Position numbers and translations under genes: made by a program
Assembly: GCF_000374005.1 (NCBI RefSeq)
Contig: NZ_KB893135.1
Coordinates: 163,342 to 227,341, forward strand
From: Kiloniella laminariae DSM 19542
GTDB taxonomy: Bacteria; Pseudomonadota; Alphaproteobacteria; Kiloniellales; Kiloniellaceae
Length of the DNA stretch: 64,000 nucleotides
Reading direction: 5' to 3'
Shown here: piece by piece, positions 16,737 to 25,257 of the stretch
Position numbering within the stretch: the first letter of the stretch is position 1
Layout: each line of letters opens with the position of its first letter
Notes under the pieces: generated by a model
Seen by the model: the letters and a program-made list of their open reading frames with translations, nothing else
Told to the model about the DNA's origin: nothing
Database searches by the model: none

Positions 16737-17930
16737 TCAGATATCAGGGAACAACCCCGGCATCCAGCGCCCGGCGTATTTCGCAGGGAAGGCCAGTTTC
16801 AACGGCGCACGTGTCGAGCTGCTGCAAAGCGCCCCTACCTCAAGCAAGGCAGATGTCACGCGCCGTGCCACGCGTTCACTTGTTCCAAGAAGCTCCGTAA
16901 CCTCGCCGCGTGGCAACTCCCCCTGAAACAGAACGGCACGCAAGACCCTGTCCGATCTGGCGGGCAAGACACCCGCGCGCATCTCTTCTTCTGCCCAGAT
17001 CAGAATGCGATCGCGCAGACGTTCTGGGCGCATGAGATTTTCCATAAAAGCCACCTGATCAATGCAGATGCCAAGAAAAAAAGAGGTGAACTTGGCGAGG
17101 GCGGCTTCACTCAAGGTTCCGCGCCCGTCGCGATCGCCACGCCGGGGTGCATCGCAAGCAGCAAGATGACGTTTATAATCGGCTTCATTGCGGGCCAGAC
17201 CGCGCGCGACAGACCACAGACCTTTGCTGTCCAGTGTTTTACACAATATCGCATGGGACATCAGCCGGGCCACACGCCCGTTGCCATCCAGAAAGGGATG
17301 AACCCAGAGCAAACGATGATGGGCGCAGGCTGCAGTCAAGACAGAAGCAATCCGGCCCGGCTGGCGATAGGCTTCGTCCATTCGTTCCAGAAAGCGGGGA
17401 ACAGCACCAGGGCTGATCGCAACATGACGCCCGACCACGACATCCTGATTGCGCAAAACGCCGGGGATAACGGGAACAGGATCTCCGGTTACCGGGTTTT
17501 CGACAAACTTAAGCTCCGGTGGCAAGAGATCATAAAAGCGTTTGTGAATTTCGATAATGCTCGCAGGCGCGAAGGCAGGATCGTGCAACCCGCCCTGGTC
17601 AATCCACTTCTGCACCTCTATGTGCGCCCTGGCCTCCAGCTGCAGATCACGCTGCTCCGGATCCGTACTATAGTCATCTTGCAGGGCGCGCTCTATATCG
17701 ACGGGATGGGTATTATGCCCTTCGATCAGGTTGCTGTAATAACAGTTCATCGAACGTACCAGATCAGCAAGGGCATCGGCAATGGAGGCTGGCAAGCTTG
17801 CCCCAAAAGCCGCCGTGGCTTGCGCCAGCTCCAGCGCCTGATCATTCAAAGCCGCGCGATACGGAGCATTTTCCGCGACCATCAAAGGCTCGAACACCCC
17901 TATACTCTCGTCATCATCTCGTCCTGCCAT
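16737..17930 (-). CDS. Fic family protein (AMPylase-type) with C-terminal winged-helix
   Basis: A 397-residue Fic protein. The catalytic motif HPFLDGNGRVAR starts at His211. The auto-inhibitory (S/T)xxxE(G/N) motif is present in the N-terminal part as SNLIEG (Ser66, Glu70), so this is a class II Fic with an N-terminal inhibitory helix. The C-terminal region (about 330-380: RVLRAVLFQGELPRGEVTELLGTSERVARRV) reads as a winged helix-turn-helix. Such proteins transfer AMP to protein hydroxyls and may bind their own promoter. Two near-identical 20-bp elements lie just upstream of its start, consistent with autoregulation. Target unknown. Confidence 0.9.
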   Translation of the reverse strand: MAGRDDDESIGVFEPLMVAENAPYRAALNDQALELAQATAAFGASLPASIADALADLVRSMNCYYSNLIEGHNTHPVDIERALQDDYSTDPEQRDLQLEARAHIEVQKWIDQGGLHDPAFAPASIIEIHKRFYDLLPPELKFVENPVTGDPVPVIPGVLRNQDVVVGRHVAISPGAVPRFLERMDEAYRQPGRIASVLTAACAHHRLLWVHPFLDGNGRVARLMSHAILCKTLDSKGLWSVARGLARNEADYKRHLAACDAPRRGDRDGRGTLSEAALAKFTSFFLGICIDQVAFMENLMRPERLRDRILIWAEEEMRAGVLPARSDRVLRAVLFQGELPRGEVTELLGTSERVARRVTSALLEVGALCSSSTRAPLKLAFPAKYAGRWMPGLFPDI

Positions 17931-17940
17931 CTACACCTTT

Positions 17941-18049
17941 TGGCCACTTTAATGGCCGGAATGATTTTTACATTAACTAAATAATAACATAATTTTGATT
18001 AATTTTGTAACTTAAATTACCCCAATATATGGCCGCTTTAATGGCCGGT
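17941..18049. promoter_or_regulatory. Two operator-like direct repeats upstream of the Fic gene
   Basis: The 20-mers at 17941-17960 and 18030-18049 (TGGCCRCTTTAATGGCCGGW) differ at only two positions. The first contains a GGCCA-N6-TGGCC inverted repeat and the second a slightly imperfect version. They lie about 10 bp and 100 bp upstream of the minus-strand Fic start and enclose an AT-rich stretch suited to a promoter. They look like operators, perhaps for the Fic protein's own winged helix (inference). Confidence 0.6.
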
Positions 18050-18221
18050 TTATTTTCGCCCGTCATCCGAAATCCACCAAGTCTGGAAACATTCTTACAT
18101 TGCCCCATTTCGCCTGCGATTTTCCCGGCGTTAATGTGCCGGGCTAGGGATAAGCAAACCGGAACCGGAGCCAGAGTTTCAGGCTTGCTCCAGCTTAAAA
18201 ACCCAAATGCTTTAAATGGCC

Positions 18222-19037
18222 TCACTTCATCGCCGTGATGACATGGGCCTGGATTTTGGCTTCGACCGGGCCGTTGCCATAACGTTCGGCGATATGGGAT
18301 GCGGCTGTGTTGGTCACATGCTCCAGCAGGCTGGCATCGCGCACCTCGATCTCGTTGCGCAGGGGCGTTCCCTGACAATAGGCAAGGGCCGGATGGCGCG
18401 GGCTGGCTGCCCGGCTGGTCCCGGCGCGGGTCTCGATTGTTACCTCGCTGAATCCCGCCTGTTTCAGCTCGCGTTCGATGGTGGTCCGCTCGTGATAACC
18501 ATGCGGGGTACGCGCCATAAACAGCGGCGGATCTTCGGGAAAAACGCTGCCCGCGGCCTGTGTCACCAGATCGGCAAAGACATTCTCGCGGATGTGATCC
18601 CAGACGTTGAAGACAAAACAGCCCCCGGGCTTGAGCAGCCGCGCCGCCTCGGTAAAACCCTTGACCCGATCAGGGAAAAACATCACTCCAAACTGGCAGA
18701 GCACCACGTCAAAACTGGCATCGGCAAAAGGCAGATCCAGCGCATCGGCCTGTTGCCATTCCAGCGCGCAGTCGTGCGGTCCCTGCTTTTTCGCCGCATG
18801 ATCCAGCATCGGCTGATTGAGGTCGCTGACCACATAACGCACATCCGCACCCAGCTGCGGGGCCAGTACTCTTGGCACCACCCCACTACCCGCAGCAGTT
18901 TCCAGCACCGCGGCAGGATGCAGGCCCACCACCCGTTCAGCCAGATCGCGAGCATAGTCCTCGAATATCAGGGGAACCAGATAGCTGTCGTAAAACTCGG
19001 GGATGGAACCGGTGAAGATCTTGTCACTCTCGGACAT
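18222..19037 (-). CDS. Class I SAM-dependent methyltransferase
   Basis: A 271-residue methyltransferase of the Methyltransf_11/UbiE-like type. Motif I is VLETAAGSGVVPR near residue 44 (E/DxAxGxG). The acidic end of beta-2 is VSDLNQPML, motif II is QADALDLPFADASFDVVLCQFG, and motif III is LLKPGGCFVFNVWD. The substrate is unknown; the helical C-terminal cap suggests a small molecule. It is a single gene between the Fic gene and the histidine kinase gene on the same strand, with non-coding gaps on both sides. Confidence 0.88.
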   Translation of the reverse strand: MSESDKIFTGSIPEFYDSYLVPLIFEDYARDLAERVVGLHPAAVLETAAGSGVVPRVLAPQLGADVRYVVSDLNQPMLDHAAKKQGPHDCALEWQQADALDLPFADASFDVVLCQFGVMFFPDRVKGFTEAARLLKPGGCFVFNVWDHIRENVFADLVTQAAGSVFPEDPPLFMARTPHGYHERTTIERELKQAGFSEVTIETRAGTSRAASPRHPALAYCQGTPLRNEIEVRDASLLEHVTNTAASHIAERYGNGPVEAKIQAHVITAMK

Positions 19038-19131
19038 GCGCGGGTCTCCCTGTTATTTTGTTATCCCGACCACAACAGAGCCGTTTGCAAAAGCTTACGT
19101 GAATTACCTGCAGAAGGGAAATCAGACCTGG

Positions 19132-20205
19132 TCAGGTTCTTTCTGACAACTCTGTTTCTGGCAACTCTGTTTCTGGCTGACCAGTTTCCAGCGGAAAATG
19201 CAGCACGGCCAGCGAGCCCTTGCCCACAATGCTGCGCAGGCAAAACCGCCCGCCGTGCAGCTCGACCAGTGACTTGACGATCGGCAACCCCAGTCCGGTA
19301 CTGCCCAAACCCGTGTTACCCAGACCTGTGTTATCCTGGCCCCTGTTATCCTGGCCTGTGTTATCCTGGCCTGTGTTATCCGATTTGGAGGAAATCACAT
19401 AGGCACTGCGGGCCTGACCAAAGGGCAAAAGCACCTTGTCCATGTCCTTTTTGTCAATTCCAATCCCGCTGTCGGCCACAGCCAACAGGGCCTCCCGGCT
19501 GCAACGGCGAAAGTGGACCAGGATCTGTCCGCCCGGATTGGTGTATTTCACGGCGTTGGACAGCAGATTGAGCAGCATCTGATACAGCGCCCGCCCGTCC
19601 GCCTGCAAGCTGTGCCCGCTCCCCTGCAGGCGATAGTCCAGGGTAATGTTTTTGGTCGAGGCGGTCTGTTGCAACATCCGGATCGCGGTCTTGATTGTTT
19701 TTTTCACATCAACCTTTTCCCAGACAATTTCGTACTCCCCGGAATTGATCTTGGAAAAGCTGAGCAGGTCGTTGATCAGGCTCAGAAGATGCTGGCCGCT
19801 CTGGTGGATCAGACCAATATATTCCTTGTACTGCGCATTGCCGATCTGCCCGAACATTTCATAGTGGATGCATTCGGAAAAGCCGATGATTGCATTGAGC
19901 GGGGTGCGCAGTTCGTGGCTCATACAGGCCAGGAATTCCTCGCGCGCAGCGGTGGCTTCCAGCAGTTCCTCGGTCCGCTCCTCAACCTTCTGTTCCAGCG
20001 TCGCATTCAGTTCCCGCAAGGCCCGGTTGGCCCGGAAAAGCTCAATGCTCTTTTCCTCAAGCAATACCTCGGCCGCCTCTCGCGCCGACTTCTCACGCAG
20101 ATACCGCTTGCGGGAAACCGGAAGGTCGTCCTGGTTGCTCCCGATTTCTGCCCCGGCTTTTGCGCCGGATGGCTTAGGGGAACCTCTGTGCGCAGCGCCT
20201 GTCAT
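19132..20205 (-). CDS. Soluble histidine kinase, partner of H-NOX, with repeat-expanded ATP lid
   Basis: A 357-residue cytosolic sensor kinase with no membrane segment. The N-terminal coiled coil (about 40-95) leads to the phospho-acceptor H-box CMSHELRTPLN (His97), the N-box LLNLLSNAVKYTN (Asn217), the G1 box DSGIGI (245-250) and the G2 box GSTGLGLPI (301-309). Between the F and G2 boxes the ATP lid contains a tandem repeat, DNTGQDNTGQDNRGQ then DNTGLGNTGL (residues 276-303), encoded by 15-bp units. The C-terminus repeats PETEL. The start overlaps the H-NOX stop by 4 bp. H-NOX proteins are known to inhibit such partner kinases when NO is bound, so this is most likely the NO-responsive kinase. 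No receiver is encoded next to it. Confidence 0.9.
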   Translation of the reverse strand: MTGAAHRGSPKPSGAKAGAEIGSNQDDLPVSRKRYLREKSAREAAEVLLEEKSIELFRANRALRELNATLEQKVEERTEELLEATAAREEFLACMSHELRTPLNAIIGFSECIHYEMFGQIGNAQYKEYIGLIHQSGQHLLSLINDLLSFSKINSGEYEIVWEKVDVKKTIKTAIRMLQQTASTKNITLDYRLQGSGHSLQADGRALYQMLLNLLSNAVKYTNPGGQILVHFRRCSREALLAVADSGIGIDKKDMDKVLLPFGQARSAYVISSKSDNTGQDNTGQDNRGQDNTGLGNTGLGSTGLGLPIVKSLVELHGGRFCLRSIVGKGSLAVLHFPLETGQPETELPETELSERT

Positions 20206-20759
20206 GCCGGATCGTCCGCCTGTTTACACAGAACAAAACGCGCCTCTGTCCCCTGCCCGGCGGAAAGATCCTCAACCGAGAGCGTGATCTTTTCCCCGAA
20301 ATAGACAATAGCCCCGGCAATCAGTCCCTCAGCCAGTGCGGCAAAAGGTCGACTGGAACGATAGAGCAGCTCGAAAGAGTTTTCGTCCGGCCAGTCATGG
20401 GAAAAATGCGGCAGTTCCGCATCGGGATAAAGCTTGTGCACCTCGGGGTGGATCACATCGTTGATTTTGGTCAGGAAGGCAAAACAGCTGGTTTTCTCGG
20501 CAAAAAACACCGGATACCTCTTGCCGAAGCTGGCAAAGAGATATTCCCCGAACAGCTTCATCAACGCAGCCCGTTCTTTCCCGGTTTCCCGCGACAGGAC
20601 CTCAACCAGGGTAATCATTTCATTAAAATCATAGGTGCCGACCGCGGTATAGCTGCCCCCGGAAGGCAGATCTGCCACTTCTATCAGGCGGTCACAGAAC
20701 TCTTCGCCAAAGCGACCGTCGACCATCTCGAGGAATTCGGTAAAAACGATACCTTTCAT
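20202..20759 (-). CDS. H-NOX (HNOB) heme nitric-oxide sensor
   Basis: A 185-residue H-NOX domain protein from the ATG at 20759, which has a strong GGGAGGG ribosome site; the in-frame extension to 20876 has no such signal. The proximal heme ligand is His104 in NDVIHPEVHKLYPDAELP, and the heme-propionate YxSxR motif is YRSSR at 133-137. Both are diagnostic. It binds NO in the cytoplasm and signals to the histidine kinase whose gene overlaps it by 4 bp. In other bacteria such pairs control biofilm or c-di-GMP output; the output here is unknown. Confidence 0.93.
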   Translation of the reverse strand: MKGIVFTEFLEMVDGRFGEEFCDRLIEVADLPSGGSYTAVGTYDFNEMITLVEVLSRETGKERAALMKLFGEYLFASFGKRYPVFFAEKTSCFAFLTKINDVIHPEVHKLYPDAELPHFSHDWPDENSFELLYRSSRPFAALAEGLIAGAIVYFGEKITLSVEDLSAGQGTEARFVLCKQADDPA

Positions 20760-21144
20760 CTGGCCCTCCCTGCAACAGGGTTTCAGGTAGCAAGAGGCCG
20801 ATATAGAAAGCCCCGGAACTGGCTTCCCCGGCAACAGAGCGTTTGTTTGACAGCCACAGTTCCGGCTTTGCAGCAACAGAAGGAAAAGCAGCCTGCCTCT
20901 TGTACCAGCTCAACAGACTAGCAGCTTTGTCTTAATGAAAGTTGAAGTGCACTGTTCCCTACAGTCCCGGCAGGAAGCACGGAACAGCCTGAAAACAGGC
21001 AGCCTGCTGGAAAAAACAGGCATTCTGCTGACGGATCACCGGATAAGCGATAAACCACCCTGAGAATAGTTTTGGCATTTCTGGTCGCGCGATACTATCT
21101 CTGGTACAGATGCTTTCGCCCGCAAGAAAACAAGAGTAGCCGCC
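20760..21144. other. Divergent intergenic region between the H-NOX operon and selO
   Basis: About 385 bp. The part next to the H-NOX gene could encode an N-terminal extension in frame but lacks coding character. The rest has no gene I can support. Promoters for both directions should lie here; I cannot place them confidently. Confidence 0.45.
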
Positions 21145-22851
21145 GTGACCCCTAAAAAACCAGCCTCCCAGAAATCAGTTTCAGGGAAATCAATTTCAGG
21201 GAAACCAGATTCAGGGAAACCTGCTCCCCAAAAACCGGAGACGGGCCTGCATATTGCCTTCGACAACAGCTTTGCCCGGCTGCACGAAGCCTTTTATACC
21301 AAGCAGAACCCGCAGCCGGTCTCGACCCCGGCGCTGATCAAGGTCAATGAAGAACTGGCGGATCTTCTGGACATTTCGGCTGAGGCTCTCGTCTCTGACC
21401 AAGGTCTGGCGGTACTGGCGGGCAACGCCATTCCCGAAGGCGCAGAGCCCCTCGCTGCCGTCTATGCCGGACATCAGTTCGGCGGCTGGAGCCCGAGACT
21501 GGGCGATGGACGCGCCATTCTGCTGGGTGAAGTCGTGGGCAAGGATGGCATCCGCCGCGATATCCAGCTCAAGGGATCGGGGCGCACGCCCTATTCGCGC
21601 AATGGTGATGGCCGCGCTGCGTTGGGTCCGGTCTTGCGTGAATATCTGGTCAGCGAAGCCATGGCTGCGCTGGGTATCCCCACCACCCGCGCGCTGGCGG
21701 CCGTAACAACGGGCGACCCCGTGTTCCGCGAAACCACGTTGCCCGGTGCCATCATTACCCGCGTGGCGCAAAGCCATATCCGCGTCGGCACTTTCCAGTA
21801 TCACTATTCCCGCCAAGACGTTGGCGCCCTGCAGATGCTGCTCGACCATGTGATTGATCGCCACTATCCCGAGCTGAAATCCGCCCCCCAACCCGCTGTT
21901 GCCCTGATCTGGGCCGTGGCTGCCCGACAGGCCGAACTGATCGCCCGCTGGATGCAGGTCGGCTTTATCCATGGTGTGATGAACACCGACAACATGTCAG
22001 TGGCGGGCGAGACCATCGACTTTGGCCCCTGCGCCTTTATCGACCGCTTTGACCCCGCGACGGTCTTCAGTTCAATCGACGAAGGCGGGCGCTATGCCTG
22101 GTCGAACCAGCCTGCCATCGGCCACTGGAACCTCTCGCGCCTTGCCCAATCCCTCGTGCCGCTACTGCCCGCCGATGCCGAAGGCAATATCGATGTCGCC
22201 GAAATCCAGGAAGCGGTCAACAGCTTTGAACCCGCCTTCCAGAGCGCCTTCTACGGCGGCTTTGCCCGCAAGCTCGGCCTGTTGAGCCCCCAGGAGGGTG
22301 ACAGCGCCTTTGTCGAAACCACGCTGGAACTGCTGGACAATCAGGAGGTGGATTTCACGCTGTTCTTCCGCCACCTAACCCGCTACGCCACAGAACAGAC
22401 AGAACTGGCGGGGCTGGCAGTAAAAGGGTCAGCCCCGGCGGGGCCAGCTGTAAAGGGGCCCGCAATAAAAGGGTCAGATGATAGTGAAAAGGCCCCGGCG
22501 GAACCCGCAGCAGGCGGCAGTGCCGAAAGCGACCTCGCCGCCCTCTTCGCCGCCCCGACCGCGCTGAACGACCCGGCAACGGGCTGGCTGGCCCAGTGGC
22601 ACAACCGCCTGTTACAGGAAACCACCAGCCCGGCCGAACGCGTCAAAACCATGCAGGCCGTCAACCCGGTCTTCATCCCGCGCAACCACCGGGTCGAGGA
22701 AATGATCGCCGCCGCCCAGTCCGGCGACTACGCCCCCTTCGAAAAACTGCTGGCAATCCTCTCCCGCCCCTACGACGAACAACCCGAAAACAGCGTCTTC
22801 GAAGCTCCGCCCACAGACAATAAGCCCTACCGGACTTTTTGTGGGACTTAA
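21145..22851 (+). CDS. selO: Protein adenylyltransferase SelO (YdiU family)
   Basis: A SelO-type pseudokinase-fold AMPylase that transfers AMP to Ser/Thr/Tyr of redox proteins. Hallmarks are YAGHQFGGWSPRLGDGRA, the nucleotide region QLKGSGRTPYSRNGDGRA, SEAMAALGIPTTRAL, and the active-site GVMNTDNMSVAGETIDFG. The C-terminus is YRTFCGT; the Cys in the family's C-terminal redox motif is kept, here without selenocysteine. GTG start. Two repeat-like tracts are unusual: the N-terminal KSVSGKSISGKPDSGKP (nt 21169-21237), and an Ala/Lys/Gly-rich insert around 22408-22520 (LAVKGSAPAGPAVKGPAIKG). The 568-residue length exceeds the usual 480-490 partly because of these. It is convergent with a DUF4034-like gene, with stops 10 bp apart. 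Confidence 0.93.
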   Translation: MTPKKPASQKSVSGKSISGKPDSGKPAPQKPETGLHIAFDNSFARLHEAFYTKQNPQPVSTPALIKVNEELADLLDISAEALVSDQGLAVLAGNAIPEGAEPLAAVYAGHQFGGWSPRLGDGRAILLGEVVGKDGIRRDIQLKGSGRTPYSRNGDGRAALGPVLREYLVSEAMAALGIPTTRALAAVTTGDPVFRETTLPGAIITRVAQSHIRVGTFQYHYSRQDVGALQMLLDHVIDRHYPELKSAPQPAVALIWAVAARQAELIARWMQVGFIHGVMNTDNMSVAGETIDFGPCAFIDRFDPATVFSSIDEGGRYAWSNQPAIGHWNLSRLAQSLVPLLPADAEGNIDVAEIQEAVNSFEPAFQSAFYGGFARKLGLLSPQEGDSAFVETTLELLDNQEVDFTLFFRHLTRYATEQTELAGLAVKGSAPAGPAVKGPAIKGSDDSEKAPAEPAAGGSAESDLAALFAAPTALNDPATGWLAQWHNRLLQETTSPAERVKTMQAVNPVFIPRNHRVEEMIAAAQSGDYAPFEKLLAILSRPYDEQPENSVFEAPPTDNKPYRTFCGT

Positions 22852-22861
22852 ATGATCGTAT

Positions 22862-23881
22862 TTACGTGTTCCTAAAAGCCCATCCTTTACATTTTTCGTA
22901 TGAAAAAACCTGTGTCCAGGCGCTTTCGATTATTGCATCATCGATACGATTGATCAGTTCTTTGGTTTTTTCCTTATCCATTGCCTGACAGGAAAAATGG
23001 GCAAAATTCTGAATATTCCACTGATCAGGATAACGGGATAACACATCATCAATTCCCTCTTTCATCAAAGACCAGCTCACTCTCGATTTTGTAAAAGCCA
23101 CCATCCAAAGGCTTCCATGATTTGCCGACCAGTAAATCCGGGCATAAATCCCCTTACCTTCTTGATCTTCGGTGTATTCGATTGCCTTCCGGGCAAAATC
23201 CTCCAGTTCCTGAACGGTTCCATGCCAGCTGGGATGATAGTATCCCCCACCCGAAAAATAAGAGCCGTAATAATAAGGACCAGCTTGTATTGCTTCACTA
23301 AAAAGAGCCTCAAAGTCCTTTTTCGGCCAAGCTTCCACCTTGGCTATATCAAGCATATTTGCATACCAGTGGGGATCTTTGCTCCCGACCTCTCTGTGTC
23401 GTAAAAGATAGGCACGCGCCTTTGCAATCAGCTTATGGAATTTTATCCGCTGTTCCTGTGTTACCGTGTTTGCATATCGAGTTCCTCGAACCCTCCAAGC
23501 CTGATCCTGCAAGATGATTGCATAAGCAATATGTGGCGTAGGAGAACCCGGTTGTTTTTTTGCCCAGGACAGCGCTCTATTTTCCATCATCGACCAATAA
23601 TCTTGGGATATATTAAACATCCTATCCGGCGCAGAAAAACCTTTGTAAAAGTAATCTAGCTTCCACAATCCGCTAGACATTCGCTCTCCACTGTCTCTGT
23701 AATGATCTGATATTCTGGATAATTCTTCGAAATTCCGCTCAGAAAACAGAACACGTGTTTTATTAAAGAGGTCGGCTCTCTCTGACAGCTCATCTGCAAT
23801 CGCCTGAGAGAAACAAAGAACTAACAAACCTGACAAAATCAAGACTATGTATCTGATTTTATTATCGATCACGAACCACAT
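22862..23881 (-). CDS. Exported DUF4034-like protein
   Basis: From the ATG at 23881 (AGGGGG ribosome site) the protein has a signal peptide or membrane anchor (IRYIVLILSGLLVLCFSQAIA) and a helical, tyrosine/tryptophan-rich body. The order RYANTVTQEQRIKFHKLIAKA, PHWYANMLDIA, GPYYYGSYFSGGGYYHPSW and ELEDFARKAIEYT resembles DUF4034, an uncharacterised TPR-like periplasmic family. An in-frame longer start exists at 23953. It is AT-rich relative to selO, suggesting a separate origin. It is convergent with selO and has no operon partner. Confidence 0.6.
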   Translation of the reverse strand: MWFVIDNKIRYIVLILSGLLVLCFSQAIADELSERADLFNKTRVLFSERNFEELSRISDHYRDSGERMSSGLWKLDYFYKGFSAPDRMFNISQDYWSMMENRALSWAKKQPGSPTPHIAYAIILQDQAWRVRGTRYANTVTQEQRIKFHKLIAKARAYLLRHREVGSKDPHWYANMLDIAKVEAWPKKDFEALFSEAIQAGPYYYGSYFSGGGYYHPSWHGTVQELEDFARKAIEYTEDQEGKGIYARIYWSANHGSLWMVAFTKSRVSWSLMKEGIDDVLSRYPDQWNIQNFAHFSCQAMDKEKTKELINRIDDAIIESAWTQVFSYEKCKGWAFRNT

Positions 23882-24039
23882 CGGCACCCCCTGCAGATCC
23901 CTGAACAGCACTCCCAAAAACAAGTGCTCTGTCCAGATCATCATTTCCTTCATAGGTTTATAATTTGTAAAATATACAATTATAGATATCTATTCCTGAA
24001 AATGCCGAGACAGCAGAAACACTCCTTACCCCAGGCCGC

Positions 24040-24627
24040 TTATCCCCCCACAAAAGCCAGCAGCGGCATTATATCCCCGGCATCCGCAGCCCGGAGCGCG
24101 GTGATATAGGCAGCGCGTCTGTTACTGTCGGCTTGCAGGTCAAAACCGCTGGCCCAGATGATCGGCGGGTGGTGGTAATGATCTTCGAGCAGGATATCCG
24201 CGGCAATACGGGCGTGGCGACCGTTGCCATTGGCGAAGGGGTGGATCTGGACCATGCGGTGGTGAAAGCGGGCAGCGGCTTCAAGCGGGGCATAGGTCCA
24301 GTTTTCGACCCAATAGCGTGCATCATCCAGTAACATACGCAGTTGTGAAGATATTTGCAGCGGATCAACGCCGATGTTTTTCTCGGTCTTGCGATATTCC
24401 CCGGCCCAGGACCAGACCTCGCCAAACAGGCGTTTGTGCAAGGTTCGGACAAAAACATCGTCAAGAATATCCCCGCCCCGGCGGCGAGACAGCCAGCCCA
24501 GCGCCTGTTCGATGTTGGACTGTTCCAGCTCGTCCAACTGGCCGCGCGTGGTGATGTGGCTGAACTTCAGGCCCAGCCGTTCATCGGGATCAAGCGGCGT
24601 GGCCCCATCGGGTTCGATAAAGTTCAC
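24040..24627 (-). CDS. Mobile mystery protein B (Fic/DOC protein)
   Basis: A 195-residue Fic-fold protein with the motif HPFANGNGRHAR (His129) and the preceding SWAGEYRKTEKNIGV, which contacts substrate. The start MNFIEPDGATPLDPDE and overall layout match the family called mobile mystery protein B (TIGR02613). It overlaps by 4 bp the upstream helix-turn-helix gene (mystery protein A). The pair behaves in genomes like a mobile toxin-antitoxin or defence module: Fic as possible toxin, HTH protein as repressor. Its exact activity is unproven. Confidence 0.88.
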   Translation of the reverse strand: MNFIEPDGATPLDPDERLGLKFSHITTRGQLDELEQSNIEQALGWLSRRRGGDILDDVFVRTLHKRLFGEVWSWAGEYRKTEKNIGVDPLQISSQLRMLLDDARYWVENWTYAPLEAAARFHHRMVQIHPFANGNGRHARIAADILLEDHYHHPPIIWASGFDLQADSNRRAAYITALRAADAGDIMPLLAFVGG

Positions 24628-25088
24628 CGGACCTGCCAGAAGTCAGACGGTCTGTCGCGGACAAGTTGTTCCGCCAGTTCCGCGATCCGTCGGCGGATCT
24701 CGCCCTCGGGCAGGGACTGGCTTTCCAGTGCCATCAGCGCACTGGCGCGACCTACGCGGGCCGCGGCCTTTTCATAGGCCTGGGCCTGCAAAACCTCCCC
24801 GACACTGCCTTCGGGCACAATGGCATAGACAAAGCGCCCGCCCAGCGCACTGGCAAGTTTCTCCATCTGGGCAAGGGTGATCGCCCCGTCGCGTTCATTG
24901 CGTTCTGCCTGATAGACCGCACTGCGGGTTACCCCCATGCGCCGGGCCACATCAGTCCCGGACATGCCCAGCGCCTTGCGCAGACTGACCAGCCAGCCCT
25001 CGGCGGGCCAGGCGAGATCGGCCAGTTGGGCCGCCGCCCCGTCAACCAGCCGCAGATATTGTTTTCTGGCTGTTTCCCTGACACTCAT
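24624..25088 (-). CDS. Mobile mystery protein A (HTH regulator of the Fic partner)
   Basis: A 154-residue protein with a Cro/C1-type helix-turn-helix at about residues 32-70 (LRKALGMSGTDVARRMGVTRSAVYQAER, then ITLAQMEKLASALGG). The C-terminal helical part has RIAELAEQLVRDRPSDFW. This fits mobile mystery protein A (TIGR02612), always found beside protein B. It is translated first, with a 4-bp ATGA overlap to the Fic gene. It likely represses the operon; the 170-bp AT-rich upstream gap is the probable target. Confidence 0.88.
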   Translation of the reverse strand: MSVRETARKQYLRLVDGAAAQLADLAWPAEGWLVSLRKALGMSGTDVARRMGVTRSAVYQAERNERDGAITLAQMEKLASALGGRFVYAIVPEGSVGEVLQAQAYEKAAARVGRASALMALESQSLPEGEIRRRIAELAEQLVRDRPSDFWQVR

Positions 25089-25257
25089 CGCCTGATACCT
25101 TTAAACAAAAAGCAATAATACACATATTAAACAATATACAAATTATTGCTTTTGTCAATTTATTGATACACAAATAAAGATGAATGAATATCATCTAATA
25201 TACATATATCCAGAAAGCGCATATCAGATAATAGGCATTGTCCCCGGAAACGCTCTC

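Noticed and set aside
16653..17984. Plus-strand 443-codon frame
   Set aside because: It is antisense to the Fic gene, shows no motifs and is rich in random Cys/His/Arg.
18216..19277. Plus-strand 353-codon frame
   Set aside because: It lies opposite the methyltransferase and kinase genes; it lacks motifs and ends in low-complexity residues.
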